A DNA stretch of 35,884 nucleotides from an uncultured Collinsella sp. (GCA_902464175.1 CABQHZ010000004.1:1-35884), one strand, 5' to 3'; shown: positions 1 through 10,718, counted from the first letter of the stretch. Translations and numbers: made by a program. The notes: a model not told the origin generated them from the letters alone.

Positions 1-74
1 TTTTAAGCTTAAAAGTTAACCAAGACTAACAAAATTGTTGTATTTGAATAGGATGGTGAAAGGGGGCTGCCGAA

Positions 75-295
75 ATGTCTCGATCTGTAACAACTAGGGA
101 TGGAAATTGGGCCTAGGTGTTACAGATCGAGACAGGAAGAAATGGTCCTATGGAATGTCTCGATCTGTAACAGTTTGCCGCCAAAACCGGCCCTTCGTGT
201 TACAGATCGAGACATTCGGAACTGTCTCTCGAAAACATCTCAATCTGTAACAGTTAGTCGTCGTAATTGGGCCTTCCTGTTACAGATTGAGATGT
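75..295. repeat. Palindromic repeat cluster A (3 units, 80-bp period)
   Basis: Three inverted-repeat units lie at 75-134, 155-215 and 235-295. Each has a left arm close to TGTCTCGATCTGTAACA, a variable centre of about 27 bp and a right arm that is the reverse complement. Unit starts are 80 bp apart and the units are separated by about 20 bp of unrelated sequence. In the third unit both arms carry the matching changes (CTCAATCTG with CAGATTGAG, and ACAT with ATGT ends), so pairing is kept. The same family recurs at 7767, 9009 and 14617. Confidence 0.95.
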
Positions 296-376
296 TTGAA
301 GTGGTGAGCTAACAGGCCGAACTTGGGGCCTATGTTGTCGCCCTTGAGGTCGGCGGTGTCCACTCGTGGGGTGTGC

Positions 377-408
377 GTTACGCGATTGTTTCGAAACGGG
401 TGGGAAAC
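377..408. promoter_or_regulatory. Candidate operator: four pentamer half-sites ahead of gltB
   Basis: The pentamers GTTAC (377-381), GTTTC (388-392), GAAAC (393-397) and GAAAC (404-408) form a near-symmetric dyad centred between 392 and 393. Paired half-sites are 11 bp apart, so they face the same side of the helix. The middle is a perfect 10-bp palindrome, GTTTCGAAAC. GTnAC and GAAAC half-sites with 6-bp gaps recall actinobacterial GlnR boxes, but the order here differs from the consensus. A role in nitrogen control of gltBD is an inference from position. Confidence 0.35.
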
Positions 409-476
409 ACAACGGGCGGGCGATGCTCCTAGTATGCCTATTCAACTGACTGTCTAATATCTAGGGGAGGATCGCG

Positions 477-3400
477 ATGCAGGCAGATTCCGCTCAGCAG
501 CAGGGCCTTTATCGCCCCGAATTCGACCACGATGCATGTGGCATCGGCGCGCTTGCCGATATCAACGGCGAGCGCCATCACCAGATTCTGGACGACGCGC
601 TGTCCATTCTGGTCAACTTGGAGCACCGCGGCGGTACCGGACTCGAGAAGAACACCGGCGACGGCGCCGGCATCCTGTTCCAGGTTCCGCATCACTTTTT
701 CCGCAAAGAGGCTCAAAAGTGCGGCCAGATTCTGCCGGCAGAGGGCGACTATGGCGTGGCCATGCTGTTCTTTCCGCAGGACGACAAGGGCGTAGAGGAC
801 GCCCGCCGCGTGTTTGAGGAGGGCTGCGCCGAGGCCGGCGTGCCACTGCTCTTTTGGCGCGAGGTGCCCGTCGACCCGCACGACCTGGGCGAGACGGCAC
901 GCGCCTGCATGCCTACCATCCTGCAGGCCTTCCTGGGCCGCCCCGACGACACGCCCGCCGGTGACGCCTTCGAGCGTCGCCTGTACGTGTGCCGTCGCAC
1001 TATCGAGAAGAAGGCCGACGCCGAGTTCGCCCTGCGCGACAAGATCTTCTACGTGTGCTCCATGAGCTCGCGCACCATCGTGTACAAGGGCATGCTCGTC
1101 GCCACGCAGATGCGCCGCTTCTTCATCGACCTCAATGACGCCGCCGTCAAGACGGCCGTGGCGCTCGTCCACTCGCGTTACTCCACCAACACCACGCCCA
1201 GCTGGGAGCGCGCGCACCCCAACCGCTTTATCATCCACAACGGCGAGATCAACACCCTCAAGGGCAACGTCAACTGGATCCGCGCCCGCGAACCCAACCT
1301 GTACAGCCCCGTGCTGCAACACGATCTTGAGCGCGTGATGCCTATCATCAACCGCGAGGGTTCCGACTCCGCGATTCTGGACAACGTGCTCGAGTTTTTG
1401 GTCATGAACGGCCGTCCGCTCACGCGTGCCGCGTCCATGTTGCTGCCCGAGCCGTGGGACCACAACGATAGCCTGAGTGAGGAGCGCCGCGCCTACGACG
1501 CCTACCAGTCCATGCTCATGGAGCCGTGGGACGGTCCGGCTGCCATCGCCTTTACCGACGGCCGTACCCTGGGTGCCGCCCTCGACCGTAACGGCCTGCG
1601 CCCGGCCCGCTACTACGTGACGCGTGATGGCCGCTTTATGCTGGCGAGCGAGGTGGGCACCATCGAGGTGCGTCCCGAGAACATCCTGACGAGCGGCTGC
1701 CTGGGACCGGGCCAGATGCTCGAGGTCGACTTTGCCCGCGGCCGCGTGATCTACAACGACGAGCTGCGCGCCCGCTACGCCAAGGAAAAGCCCTACCGCG
1801 ACTGGATTGCCGAGGAGACGCTGACCGTCGATGCGCTCGATAGGCCTGCCGCGGCAACGCCCGCCGAGGACGCCGAGGTGCCCGCCGCCGTGCGTATGGC
1901 CAAGCTCGGCTACCACTGGGATGATGTCGACGAGGTCGTGCGCCCCATGGCCCAGCAGGGCAAGGCGCCGCTCGCCTCGATGGGCATCGATGCGCCGCTG
2001 GCCTGCCTGTCCAAGAAGACGCGCTCGTTCTTTGACTATTTCTATCAGCTGTTCGCCCAGGTCACGAACCCGCCCATCGATGCCCTGCGCGAACATATGG
2101 TCACCTCGACCACGCTCTACCTGGGCAACCACGGCAACCTGCTCGAGGATTCCCGCACGGCCTGTCAGCTGGTGCGCTTGGAGCGCCCATTGCTGAGCGA
2201 GGAGGAGTTTGACCGCATCTGCGCCATCGACCGCGTGGGCTTTAAGACCCGCCGCTTCCGTGCCGTATATCGCCGCGATGCCGGTGAGGGCGCATTGCAG
2301 GCGGCGCTTAAGCAGCTGGCTGAGGACGTTGAGGCCGCGGTCCGCGACGGCGTGAACATCGTGGTGCTGAGCGACCGTGCCGCCGCGGGCGAGGTGCCCG
2401 TGCCGTCGCTGCTCGCCGTTGGCTGCGTGCACAACCACCTGATCCGCGCCGGCGTGCGCACCTTTGCCGACATCGTGGTGGAGTGCGGTGACGCCGTGTC
2501 CCCGCACGACTTCGCGGCGCTGGTGGGCTACTCCGCGAGCGGCATCTATCCGTACAACGCGCACGCGTGCATCCGCGATCTGGCGGCACGCGGCGACCTG
2601 GACGTGACGGCCGAGCAGGGTATCGACAACTACAACAAGGCAGCGACCGCCGGCATCGTCTCCATCATGTCCAAGATGGGCATCTCCACGGTGCAGAGCT
2701 ACCACTCCGCGCAGATCTTCGAGGCCGTGGGCTTTACCACGGAGTTCGTCAACGAGTACTTTGCGGGCACGGTGAGCCGCGTGGGCGGTATGCGTGTCGA
2801 GGACGTCGAGCGCGAGCAGAACGAGCGCTGCGACGCCGCGCTCGCCATCCTTAAGAGCCCCGCGCCTGAGCAGCTGCCCACGCTGGGCCTGACCAAGTGG
2901 CGCCCGCTCGGCGGCGAGGATCACCTTATCGACCCGCAGACCGTCTACCTGCTGCAGACCGCCTGCCGCGAGGACAGCTACGATACCTTTAAGGAGTACA
3001 GCGCCCGCCTGCACCGCACCGGCCGCGCCGTGCGACTGCGCGACCTGCTGGATTTTGACGACAGCGGTCGCACTCCGGTGCCGCTCGACGAGGTCGAGCC
3101 CGCGCTCAACATCGTCCGCCGCTTTAATACCGGCGCCATGTCGTACGGCTCCATCAGCAAGGAAGCGCACGAGTGCATGGCCATCGCCATGAACCGCCTG
3201 CACGGCCGTTCCAACTCCGGCGAGGGCGGCGAGGACCCGCGTCGCGAGACCCCGCTAGCCAACGGCGACTCCAAGAACTCCGCCATCAAACAGGTGGCAA
3301 GCGCGCGCTTTGGCGTGACGAGCCGCTATCTTTGCAGCGCCTTCGAGATTCAGATCAAGATGGCTCAGGGCGCCAAACCTGGCGAGGGTGGCCACCTGCC

Positions 3401-5177
3401 CGGCAAGAAGGTCTACCCCTGGATCGCCGAGGTCCGTCAGTCCACACCCGGCATCGGCCTGATCTCGCCTCCGCCTCACCACGACATTTACTCTATCGAG
3501 GATCTGGCAGAGCTGATCTTCGATCTTAAGAACGCCAACCCCGGCGCACGCGTGTCGGTCAAGCTGGTCAGCGAGGCCGGCGTCGGCACCATCGCCACCG
3601 GTGTGGCCAAGGGTGCTGCCGACAAGATCTTGATCAGCGGTCACAATGGCGGCTCGGGTGCCGCGGCGCGCGACTCTATCTGGCACGCCGGCCTGCCGCT
3701 GGAACTTGGCCTTGCCGAGGCCCAGCAGACGCTGCTGCAAAACGGCCTGCGCTCACGCGTGGTGCTCGAGGCCGACGGCAAGCTCATGGACGGCACCGAT
3801 GTTGCCGTCGCCTGCCTGCTGGGTGCCGAGGAGTTTGGCTTCGCGACCATGCCGCTCATCTCCATGGGCTGCCTCATGCAGCGCGACTGTCAGCAGGATA
3901 CCTGCCCGGCCGGCATCGCCACGCAAAACTGCCGACTGCGTCATGGCTTTCGCGGCAAGCCCGAACACGTTGAGCACTTTATGCTCTTTGTTGCCGAGCA
4001 GCTGCGCGAGGTCATGGCGAGCCTGGGCTTCCGCACCGTCGACGAGATGGTCGGCCATCCCGAGTGCTTGCGCCAGATTGAGGTCCCGGGCAACCGTAAG
4101 GCCAACCTGCTCGATCTGTCGCCCGTGCTGGCGAGCGCGACCTGCGAGTTCGGTGCCCATATCCCGGGTGCCGACGGTCGCCACTTCCTGCCGCAGATGG
4201 CCGCGGACAGCGAGCTCGACAAGACGCTCGACTCCACGCTGTTTGTGCCCTACACGGCCGATGCGCGTGCGCACCTGCGTCCGATTCGCTTCCATGCCGA
4301 CATCGCCAACGTCAACCGCTGCGTGGGCACCATCCTGGGCAACGCGGTGACCAAGGCACATCCCGAGGGCCTGCCCGCCGGCTCCATCACCATCGATTGC
4401 GATGGATCGGCCGGTCAGAGCTTTGGCGCCTTCCTGCCGCGCGGCATTACGCTCAACGTGTGCGGCGACGCCAACGACTACTTTGGCAAGGGCCTTTCGG
4501 GCGGCGAGGTGTCGGTGCGCCCCAACCCGCATGCGACCTATAAGTTCGACGAAAACATCATCGTGGGCAACGTTGCGTTCTTTGGCGCCACGAGCGGCCG
4601 TGGCTTCATCAACGGCCTGGCCGGCCAGCGCTTTGGCGTACGCAACTCCGGTGCCACCGTGGTGGTCGAGGGTTGCGGCAACCACGGCTGCGAGTACATG
4701 ACGGGCGGTCTGGCGCTTATCCTGGGTGAGGTCGGGCAGAACTTCGCCGCCGGTATGACGGGCGGCGTGGCCTATGTCTTTGACCAGTACGGCACGCTCG
4801 ATGCCCGCGTGAACCACGAGAGCGTTGAGCTCAAGGCCCCGACGGCCGGCGAGCTGGCGCAGATTCGCGCGCTCATCCAGGAGCACGTGGACGCGACGCA
4901 GAGCCCGCGCGGCATTAAGCTGCTCTACAGCTTCGACTCGATGGGCAAGCACTTTGTGAAGGTCATTCCGACCGAGTACGAGCGCGTGCTGGCGATTGTC
5001 GCTGCTGCCGAGGCCGTGGGCAAGACGCATGCGCAGGGCGAGGAGTTGGCGTTTGACATCGTGACCGGTCGCGCCGACGCTGCTGATGTTGCCCGCTTTG
5101 ATGTTGCGGGCGGTGCTGCGGGTGCTGCGCCCGTGGCCGCTACCAGCTCTGTTGCTTCGACCAAGAAGGAGGCGTAA
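477..5177 (+). CDS. gltB: Glutamate synthase (NADPH-type), large subunit
   Basis: Catalyses the main step of the GS-GOGAT route: the amidotransferase domain releases ammonia from glutamine and the synthase domain adds it to 2-oxoglutarate to give glutamate in the cytoplasm. The 1566-aa product is close to the family's usual 1500. The class II amidotransferase nucleophile is visible as Cys21 in DACGIGALAD, implying removal of a 20-residue leader. The FMN-barrel signature SGHNGGSGAAARDS lies near residue 1050. The 3Fe-4S ligands are C1132, C1138 and C1143 (C-x5-C-x4-C). The C-terminal GXGXG beta-helix domain, including GGLALILGEVGQNFAAGMTGG-like glycine repeats, fills about 1300-1500. The start follows AGGGGAGG at 463-470. 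gltD follows after 5 bp, so both subunits should be made from one message. The C-terminal 25 residues are Ala-rich and look non-conserved. Confidence 0.97.
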   Translation: MQADSAQQQGLYRPEFDHDACGIGALADINGERHHQILDDALSILVNLEHRGGTGLEKNTGDGAGILFQVPHHFFRKEAQKCGQILPAEGDYGVAMLFFPQDDKGVEDARRVFEEGCAEAGVPLLFWREVPVDPHDLGETARACMPTILQAFLGRPDDTPAGDAFERRLYVCRRTIEKKADAEFALRDKIFYVCSMSSRTIVYKGMLVATQMRRFFIDLNDAAVKTAVALVHSRYSTNTTPSWERAHPNRFIIHNGEINTLKGNVNWIRAREPNLYSPVLQHDLERVMPIINREGSDSAILDNVLEFLVMNGRPLTRAASMLLPEPWDHNDSLSEERRAYDAYQSMLMEPWDGPAAIAFTDGRTLGAALDRNGLRPARYYVTRDGRFMLASEVGTIEVRPENILTSGCLGPGQMLEVDFARGRVIYNDELRARYAKEKPYRDWIAEETLTVDALDRPAAATPAEDAEVPAAVRMAKLGYHWDDVDEVVRPMAQQGKAPLASMGIDAPLACLSKKTRSFFDYFYQLFAQVTNPPIDALREHMVTSTTLYLGNHGNLLEDSRTACQLVRLERPLLSEEEFDRICAIDRVGFKTRRFRAVYRRDAGEGALQAALKQLAEDVEAAVRDGVNIVVLSDRAAAGEVPVPSLLAVGCVHNHLIRAGVRTFADIVVECGDAVSPHDFAALVGYSASGIYPYNAHACIRDLAARGDLDVTAEQGIDNYNKAATAGIVSIMSKMGISTVQSYHSAQIFEAVGFTTEFVNEYFAGTVSRVGGMRVEDVEREQNERCDAALAILKSPAPEQLPTLGLTKWRPLGGEDHLIDPQTVYLLQTACREDSYDTFKEYSARLHRTGRAVRLRDLLDFDDSGRTPVPLDEVEPALNIVRRFNTGAMSYGSISKEAHECMAIAMNRLHGRSNSGEGGEDPRRETPLANGDSKNSAIKQVASARFGVTSRYLCSAFEIQIKMAQGAKPGEGGHLPGKKVYPWIAEVRQSTPGIGLISPPPHHDIYSIEDLAELIFDLKNANPGARVSVKLVSEAGVGTIATGVAKGAADKILISGHNGGSGAAARDSIWHAGLPLELGLAEAQQTLLQNGLRSRVVLEADGKLMDGTDVAVACLLGAEEFGFATMPLISMGCLMQRDCQQDTCPAGIATQNCRLRHGFRGKPEHVEHFMLFVAEQLREVMASLGFRTVDEMVGHPECLRQIEVPGNRKANLLDLSPVLASATCEFGAHIPGADGRHFLPQMAADSELDKTLDSTLFVPYTADARAHLRPIRFHADIANVNRCVGTILGNAVTKAHPEGLPAGSITIDCDGSAGQSFGAFLPRGITLNVCGDANDYFGKGLSGGEVSVRPNPHATYKFDENIIVGNVAFFGATSGRGFINGLAGQRFGVRNSGATVVVEGCGNHGCEYMTGGLALILGEVGQNFAAGMTGGVAYVFDQYGTLDARVNHESVELKAPTAGELAQIRALIQEHVDATQSPRGIKLLYSFDSMGKHFVKVIPTEYERVLAIVAAAEAVGKTHAQGEELAFDIVTGRADAADVARFDVAGGAAGAAPVAATSSVASTKKEA

Positions 5178-5182
5178 GTGCC

Positions 5183-6664
<1,482 letters not shown>

Positions 6665-6681
6665 AGTAGTCATTTAAGAAC

Positions 6682-6725
6682 GTCCCCAATGACTAGCCAT
6701 TTTTTTTTGTCTAGTCGTTGGGGAC
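6682..6725 (+). terminator. Inverted repeat after gltD, probable terminator
   Basis: GTCCCCAATGACTAG (6682-6696) pairs with CTAGTCGTTGGGGAC (6711-6725), with a single G-T pair. The loop contains nine consecutive T residues. The T-run sits in the loop rather than after the stem, so this is not a classical intrinsic terminator. It may instead be a dispersed intergenic element: GTCCCCAATG also ends the element at 11348-11429. Confidence 0.55.
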
Positions 6726-7020
6726 ACTCTTTGCGAGCAGTTTGCTCGTTTGTCGACGTGCGGGTGTTCATTTGTCGACTTCTTGGGCTGTGGTCACCTG
6801 TTGTTTCTGTGGTGGCTGCGGGCATCTGGCTCAAAAGGGCGGGTTGGCCGTCGATGTTTACCTGCGGTTTTGTTGCGGCGCGCATTTTCGGTCAAGCTTT
6901 TCGTCAAGTGTTTGGTCAGCATCTGGTTTGCAGCCGGAGGCCTATTTTGCCCGCGCTGGTCGTGGCTGCCCACCCTCCTCGTAAGCTCAAATTGAGGTCC
7001 ATCAGTTTGAGGAGGATGCC
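6726..7020. other. Intergenic region, gltD to 235-aa gene
   Basis: About 295 bp without a convincing gene. A 111-aa open frame spans it (6689-7024), but it begins inside the inverted repeat, lacks a ribosome-binding site and runs into the next gene's start. Near 6889-6920 there are three loosely repeated GTCAAG/GTCAGC blocks about 12 bp apart. The ribosome-binding site GAGGAGG of the next gene lies at about 7009-7015. Confidence 0.5.
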
Positions 7021-7728
7021 ATGACTGACCACGCTTTTGACCGAGCAGAGCTGGCTGAAGCCGTCGGCAACGATATTGCCGACATGGCTCACTTTTGGAT
7101 GCTGCGGAAGTTTCAATTCCTGGAGCCGGCGCGCGAACAGTTCGAGGTCATTGTCGACCCGTGGCTCAGCTATTGCACCGAGCCTTCGCAAAACGAAATC
7201 ATGGCCTACAACATGGCGTTTACCGATTGGCTGCTGTTTGAGCGCCCCTATCGCCATGGCAAAACGCTGCTCGAGCTATATGTTGACGAGCCGCCGGCAT
7301 CGCTTTCGCCTGCCTCGCTCAAGCGGCTCGAGCAGGTGCGCGACACGCAGTATTTCTCGCGCTTTGGCATTTTGGACAAGGATCCTGCGTCCGGCATGGT
7401 CGTGCTGAAGGACACGCGCACCGATCATCGCTTTGATGTCTACGATCCGCATATCGTGCAGAAGGAGCACTGGAGTGACGGCGCGATTGCGGTGCGCCTC
7501 GCCTGCGTCGACGATGTCTGGCTGGCGGCGGGGCAGCTCTATCTGTATGACATCGCGCGCCTGAGTGACACGGCGGCCGATGGACCGGGCGCGGTGCATC
7601 CCGAGGATCTGCAGGATGGCTTTGACACCTCGTGCATCAGCTTCTTCTTGCGTCTGGTCCGCGACATCATGGGCGCCCAGGGGCGGTACGTAAGGTCGCT
7701 CAACATCTACGAACAGGAATGGGAGTAG
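7021..7728 (+). CDS. Conserved hypothetical protein, 235 aa
   Basis: I do not recognise the family. The product is a soluble 235-aa protein rich in aromatic and acidic residues (for example FWMLRKFQFLEPAREQFEV near 23-43 and the acidic end NIYEQEWE), with no signal peptide or membrane segment. The start is well set by GAGGAGG 5-6 bp upstream of the ATG. Codon use matches its neighbours, so it is likely a real resident gene. It stands alone between a likely terminator and a palindromic repeat pair, and the context gives no functional hint. Confidence 0.8.
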   Translation: MTDHAFDRAELAEAVGNDIADMAHFWMLRKFQFLEPAREQFEVIVDPWLSYCTEPSQNEIMAYNMAFTDWLLFERPYRHGKTLLELYVDEPPASLSPASLKRLEQVRDTQYFSRFGILDKDPASGMVVLKDTRTDHRFDVYDPHIVQKEHWSDGAIAVRLACVDDVWLAAGQLYLYDIARLSDTAADGPGAVHPEDLQDGFDTSCISFFLRLVRDIMGAQGRYVRSLNIYEQEWE

Positions 7729-7766
7729 GGGATGGGCGGTTGTCGCCTGCCTTGCCTTCTGCCTTT

Positions 7767-7907
7767 ATGTCTCGACCTGTAACGTTTAGGGGCCTGAAGA
7801 ACGTCTTACTGTTACGGATCGAGACGTTTGGCGCCTGGCTGGGGGAATGTCTCAATCTGTAACATCTACAGTCCAAAAATCGGTCTTCCTGTTACAGATC
7901 AAGACAT
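7767..7907. repeat. Palindromic repeat cluster B (2 units)
   Basis: Units lie at 7767-7827 and 7847-7907, 80 bp apart, with the same arms as cluster A. The first carries CTCGACCTG against CGGATCGAG, so one pair is disturbed. The second has CTCAATCTG against CAGATCAAG. The second unit ends only 6 bp before the ribosome-binding site of the nuclease-fold gene, so it would lie in that gene's leader or promoter. Confidence 0.95.
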
Positions 7908-7925
7908 TTATCAGCGGAGGCAACG

Positions 7926-9002
7926 GTGACGATGGTCCATTTGTCCGATGTAGTGGTGATGGAAGTGTCTAATACCGTTTTCAAGCACAAGCATACGACT
8001 CGCAACACGTTGGCGCGGAATAGGATGCTCGCGCGACTCACGGAGGTGACCGAGCAAGGTGCGCTGTTCGCAACGCATGACAATGCCGAGCTCATGTGGC
8101 TGCGGCGTCATGTTGGAACCGACGATATCGCGGAACCCGAGCCGTATTTGTTCTGCTTTCAACATGATTGGGATGCGCTGACGCCGTCGGAGCGATCGCT
8201 GCGGACCATCAAGGGGCTTGCGGATTTTCATCCTGATTGGGCGTTCTGGGGATACGATGCGGCACTCGTGTGGGGCCTGGAGGTGCCGAATGATCTGCTC
8301 GGCCCGCGTTTTCTTGTTAAGACGGGCTGTACCGCGGCGCTGAGCGGTGGGTGCCGACTGCTGCGTCCTCAGACGGCGGGGCCGCTTGAGTGCGTTGATG
8401 GCGTGCGGGTGACGTCGTTTTGGCGCACGGTGGAGGATTGCCTACTGCGTGCGCCGTTCTCCTACGGGTTGGCGATTGCCGATTCTGCACTGCGGGCGAA
8501 AGGCGTATCACGTGGGGATTTGTGCGAGCGCCTCCGCGCCGATTGCGAGGGCAGGCGAGGGTATCGCAGGGCACAGGTGATTGCGTCGTATGCGGACGGG
8601 CTGTCTGAAAACGGCGGCGAGTCTCGGTTCCGAGCATTCTTTATTGCGTACGGCTTTCCGGTTCCGGAGCTGCAGGTGGAGTTTCGCGACCCGCTCGATC
8701 CGAGCCAGGTGTTTCGCGTCGACTATTTTTGGCGGCTCGAGGACGGGACGTGTGTCATCGGCGAGCTCGACGGAAAGGGGAAGTACACCTTGCAGAGCGG
8801 CGAGGGTCGGGAGTCGGTTGACCCATTCGTGGCAGAGCGTCAGCGGGAATCTCATCTGACAATGCTCGGGCATAAGGTGCTTCGGTTTACGTTTAACGAA
8901 CTCAAAGGCCCGGGGAAGCTAGTCGAGAAAATGAGGCTGGCGGGTATTCCTCGGCAGGTTGAATTGGCTGAGGAGTGGAGATGCCAGTGGTATGGGCGCT
9001 GA
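7926..9002 (+). CDS. AbiEi-like/DUF559-type protein with nuclease-fold C-terminus
   Basis: The 358-aa product has the layout of actinobacterial proteins annotated as AbiEi-like antitoxin domain or DUF559 (Vsr-like) proteins. A central segment with FWRTVEDCLLRAPFSYGLAI (165-184) is followed by a C-terminal part resembling the PD-(D/E)XK fold: E232 in GGESRFR, D266 in RVDYFW, and the GELDGKGKY block with E280, D282 and K284. These would be the metal-binding residues of a DNA nuclease. The start is GTG at 7926 or ATG at 7932; GCGGAGG at 7914-7920 is 5 or 11 bp away. No toxin partner is adjacent. The gene is flanked by two palindromic units on each side, ending 18 bp before it and starting 7 bp after it. 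Function is not established. Confidence 0.7.
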   Translation: MTMVHLSDVVVMEVSNTVFKHKHTTRNTLARNRMLARLTEVTEQGALFATHDNAELMWLRRHVGTDDIAEPEPYLFCFQHDWDALTPSERSLRTIKGLADFHPDWAFWGYDAALVWGLEVPNDLLGPRFLVKTGCTAALSGGCRLLRPQTAGPLECVDGVRVTSFWRTVEDCLLRAPFSYGLAIADSALRAKGVSRGDLCERLRADCEGRRGYRRAQVIASYADGLSENGGESRFRAFFIAYGFPVPELQVEFRDPLDPSQVFRVDYFWRLEDGTCVIGELDGKGKYTLQSGEGRESVDPFVAERQRESHLTMLGHKVLRFTFNELKGPGKLVEKMRLAGIPRQVELAEEWRCQWYGR

Positions 9003-9008
9003 GAGGTC

Positions 9009-9150
9009 TTGTCTCGATCTGTAACGTTTAGAGGCTGTTTGAGCTCGTAATTGTTACAGATCGAGACAAGCCGGTGAAACGTCGACCGAATGTCTCGATC
9101 TGTAACATCAAGGGGCCTAATAACCCTGTACCTGTTACAGATCGAGACAT
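9009..9150. repeat. Palindromic repeat cluster C (2 units)
   Basis: Units lie at 9009-9069 and 9090-9150, 81 bp apart. Both have perfect GTCTCGATCTGTAAC arms and their reverse complements. The cluster starts 7 bp after the stop of the nuclease-fold gene and ends about 150 bp before the amidohydrolase start. An open frame of the amidohydrolase runs back through it by chance. Confidence 0.95.
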
Positions 9151-9298
9151 TTCCCTGGTGTCGCTGGGGTGGGACTGCAACGTGTTCCGTCTCCTCACAT
9201 CCCCTCTTCCTTCCGTTAACCGATGCGTCTGCAGCAATCCAGCGGGACTAGGTGATAATGGACAAATGTTCAAGTTAATCGTGAGGGAGGAGCCCGAT

Positions 9299-10669
9299 AT
9301 GGCGTCTGCCGATCGTCCCACGTTGTTTATCAATGCGACTATTCTGGATGGCTCGGAGCATATGGAGCCGCAGCCCGATATGGCCGTGACTGTTGAGCGC
9401 GGCGTCATCACCTGGATGGGGCCGAGTGCTGTGGCGCAGGCGCCTGCAGGTGCCGAGGTTATCGACCTGGGTGGTGCGTATCTCATGCCCGGTCTCATCA
9501 ATATGCACGTGCATCTGTGCGGTTCGGGCAAGCCGGTCTCGGCGGGTGATGCGGGCGCGCTCATGAAGAAACTCGATAATCCCGTGGGCCGCGCCATCGT
9601 TCGTCATATCCTCAAGGGCAGCGCCCAGCAGCAGCTGGCGAGCGGCGTGACCACGGTACGCGGCGCAGGTGACCCGCTGTTTGCCGACATCGCCGTGCGC
9701 GACGCCATCGACGCCGGCAAGTATCAGGGCCCGCGTCTGGTGGCACCGGGCACGGGCGTTACGGTGCCGGGCGGCCACGGCGCGGGTCTGTTCGCACAGG
9801 TGGCCAATACTCCCGCCGAGGCAGCCGAGCAGGTGCGCGACCTGTATGCGCGCGGCGCCGACGTCATCAAGTTGTTCGTGACGGGTGGCGTGTTCGACGC
9901 GACCGAGGTGGGCGAGCCGGGCGTGCTGCGTATGCCGGTCGATGTCGCCGCGGCGGCGTGCAAGGCGGCGCACGAGGTCGGCCTTCCGGTTATGGCCCAT
10001 GTCGAGAGCACCGAGGGCGTGAAGGCCGCGCTTGAGGCCGGCGTTGATACGATTGAGCACGGTGCCCCGATGACGCCCGAGATCTTGGAGCTGTACCGCG
10101 GCGCCGCGGGCACGCAGCTCGAGGGACGTGCGCCCAGCGTTACCTGCACTATCAGCCCGGCGCTGCCGTTTGTGTTGCTCGATCCGGAGAAGACCCATTC
10201 GACTGACACGCAAAAGAAGAACGGCGACATCGTGTGCTCGGGCATTATTGAGAGTGCCCGCGCGGCGCTGGAAGCTGGCGTTAAGGTGGGCCTTGGCACA
10301 GATTCGAGCTGCCCGTTCGTGACGCAGTACGACATGTGGCGTGAGGTGGCCTATTTTGCCAAGTACGTGGGCGTGAGCAACGCCTTTGCGCTGCATACGG
10401 CCACGCAGGTCAATGCCGAGCTCCTGGGGCTGGGCGGCGAGACCGGTACGATCGAGTGCGGCAAGGCCGCCGATATCCTGGTGACGCGCAAGAATCCGCT
10501 CGATGACCTGTCGGCGCTTCGCGAGCCGATGCACGTAATGTGCCGCGGTGAGCTGGTGCGCAAACTGAAGGTGAAGCGTATCCCCGAGGTGGACGCCGAG
10601 CTCGACGCGATTATGGCTATGCCTGCCGAGGCGCTGGCCGAGGAGCTTGCCCGCGACGGCGTAGCGTAG
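9299..10669 (+). CDS. Metal-dependent amidohydrolase (imidazolonepropionase-like)
   Basis: A 456-aa cytoplasmic enzyme of the amidohydrolase superfamily. Substrate is unknown; relatives include imidazolonepropionase-like and Xaa-Arg dipeptidase (prolidase-type) enzymes. The metal site is complete: H70 and H72 in MPGLINMHVHL, K191 in ADVIKLFVTGG (likely carboxylated), H234 in VMAHVES, H254 in TIEHGAP and D335 in GLGTDSS. The C-terminal block TGTIECGKAADILV closes the beta-sandwich usual for the family. The frame is open back to 9074, but that part covers a repeat unit. The ATG at 9299 has GAGGGAGG 8 bp upstream and begins just before the family's N-terminal strand, so it is chosen. It appears monocistronic, with a terminator downstream. 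Confidence 0.9.
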   Translation: MASADRPTLFINATILDGSEHMEPQPDMAVTVERGVITWMGPSAVAQAPAGAEVIDLGGAYLMPGLINMHVHLCGSGKPVSAGDAGALMKKLDNPVGRAIVRHILKGSAQQQLASGVTTVRGAGDPLFADIAVRDAIDAGKYQGPRLVAPGTGVTVPGGHGAGLFAQVANTPAEAAEQVRDLYARGADVIKLFVTGGVFDATEVGEPGVLRMPVDVAAAACKAAHEVGLPVMAHVESTEGVKAALEAGVDTIEHGAPMTPEILELYRGAAGTQLEGRAPSVTCTISPALPFVLLDPEKTHSTDTQKKNGDIVCSGIIESARAALEAGVKVGLGTDSSCPFVTQYDMWREVAYFAKYVGVSNAFALHTATQVNAELLGLGGETGTIECGKAADILVTRKNPLDDLSALREPMHVMCRGELVRKLKVKRIPEVDAELDAIMAMPAEALAEELARDGVA

Positions 10670-10718
10670 GCGCTGACGCGACAAGGGCGACAACTTCGTC
10701 GAATGCTGTCGCCCCATG

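Larger units (their letters stand above)
1..476. other. Intergenic region upstream of gltB
   Basis: No gene is supported here. The region begins with a 14-bp AT-rich palindrome (1-14, TTTTAAGCTTAAAA). It then carries three 61-bp palindromic repeat units, a dyad of pentamers at 377-408 and a strong ribosome-binding site at 463-470. A TAGTAT hexamer at 430-435 could be a -10 element, but no convincing -35 accompanies it. Short open frames here run through the repeats and look random. Confidence 0.6.

Noticed and set aside
438..3203. 921-aa open frame on the minus strand
   Set aside because: It is antisense to gltB, has low-complexity His/Arg/Val/Ala content and no ribosome-binding site. GC-rich codon bias of gltB explains it.
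6689..7024. 111-aa gene between gltD and the 235-aa gene
   Set aside because: Starts inside an inverted repeat, lacks a ribosome-binding site and overlaps the next gene's start and ribosome-binding site.
7926..9002. Complete AbiE toxin-antitoxin pair
   Set aside because: Only the AbiEi-like layout is seen. No nucleotidyltransferase toxin (AbiEii) gene is adjacent.
9074..9298. N-terminal extension of the amidohydrolase
   Set aside because: It translates a palindromic repeat unit and has no ribosome-binding site; a strong site precedes the ATG at 9299.
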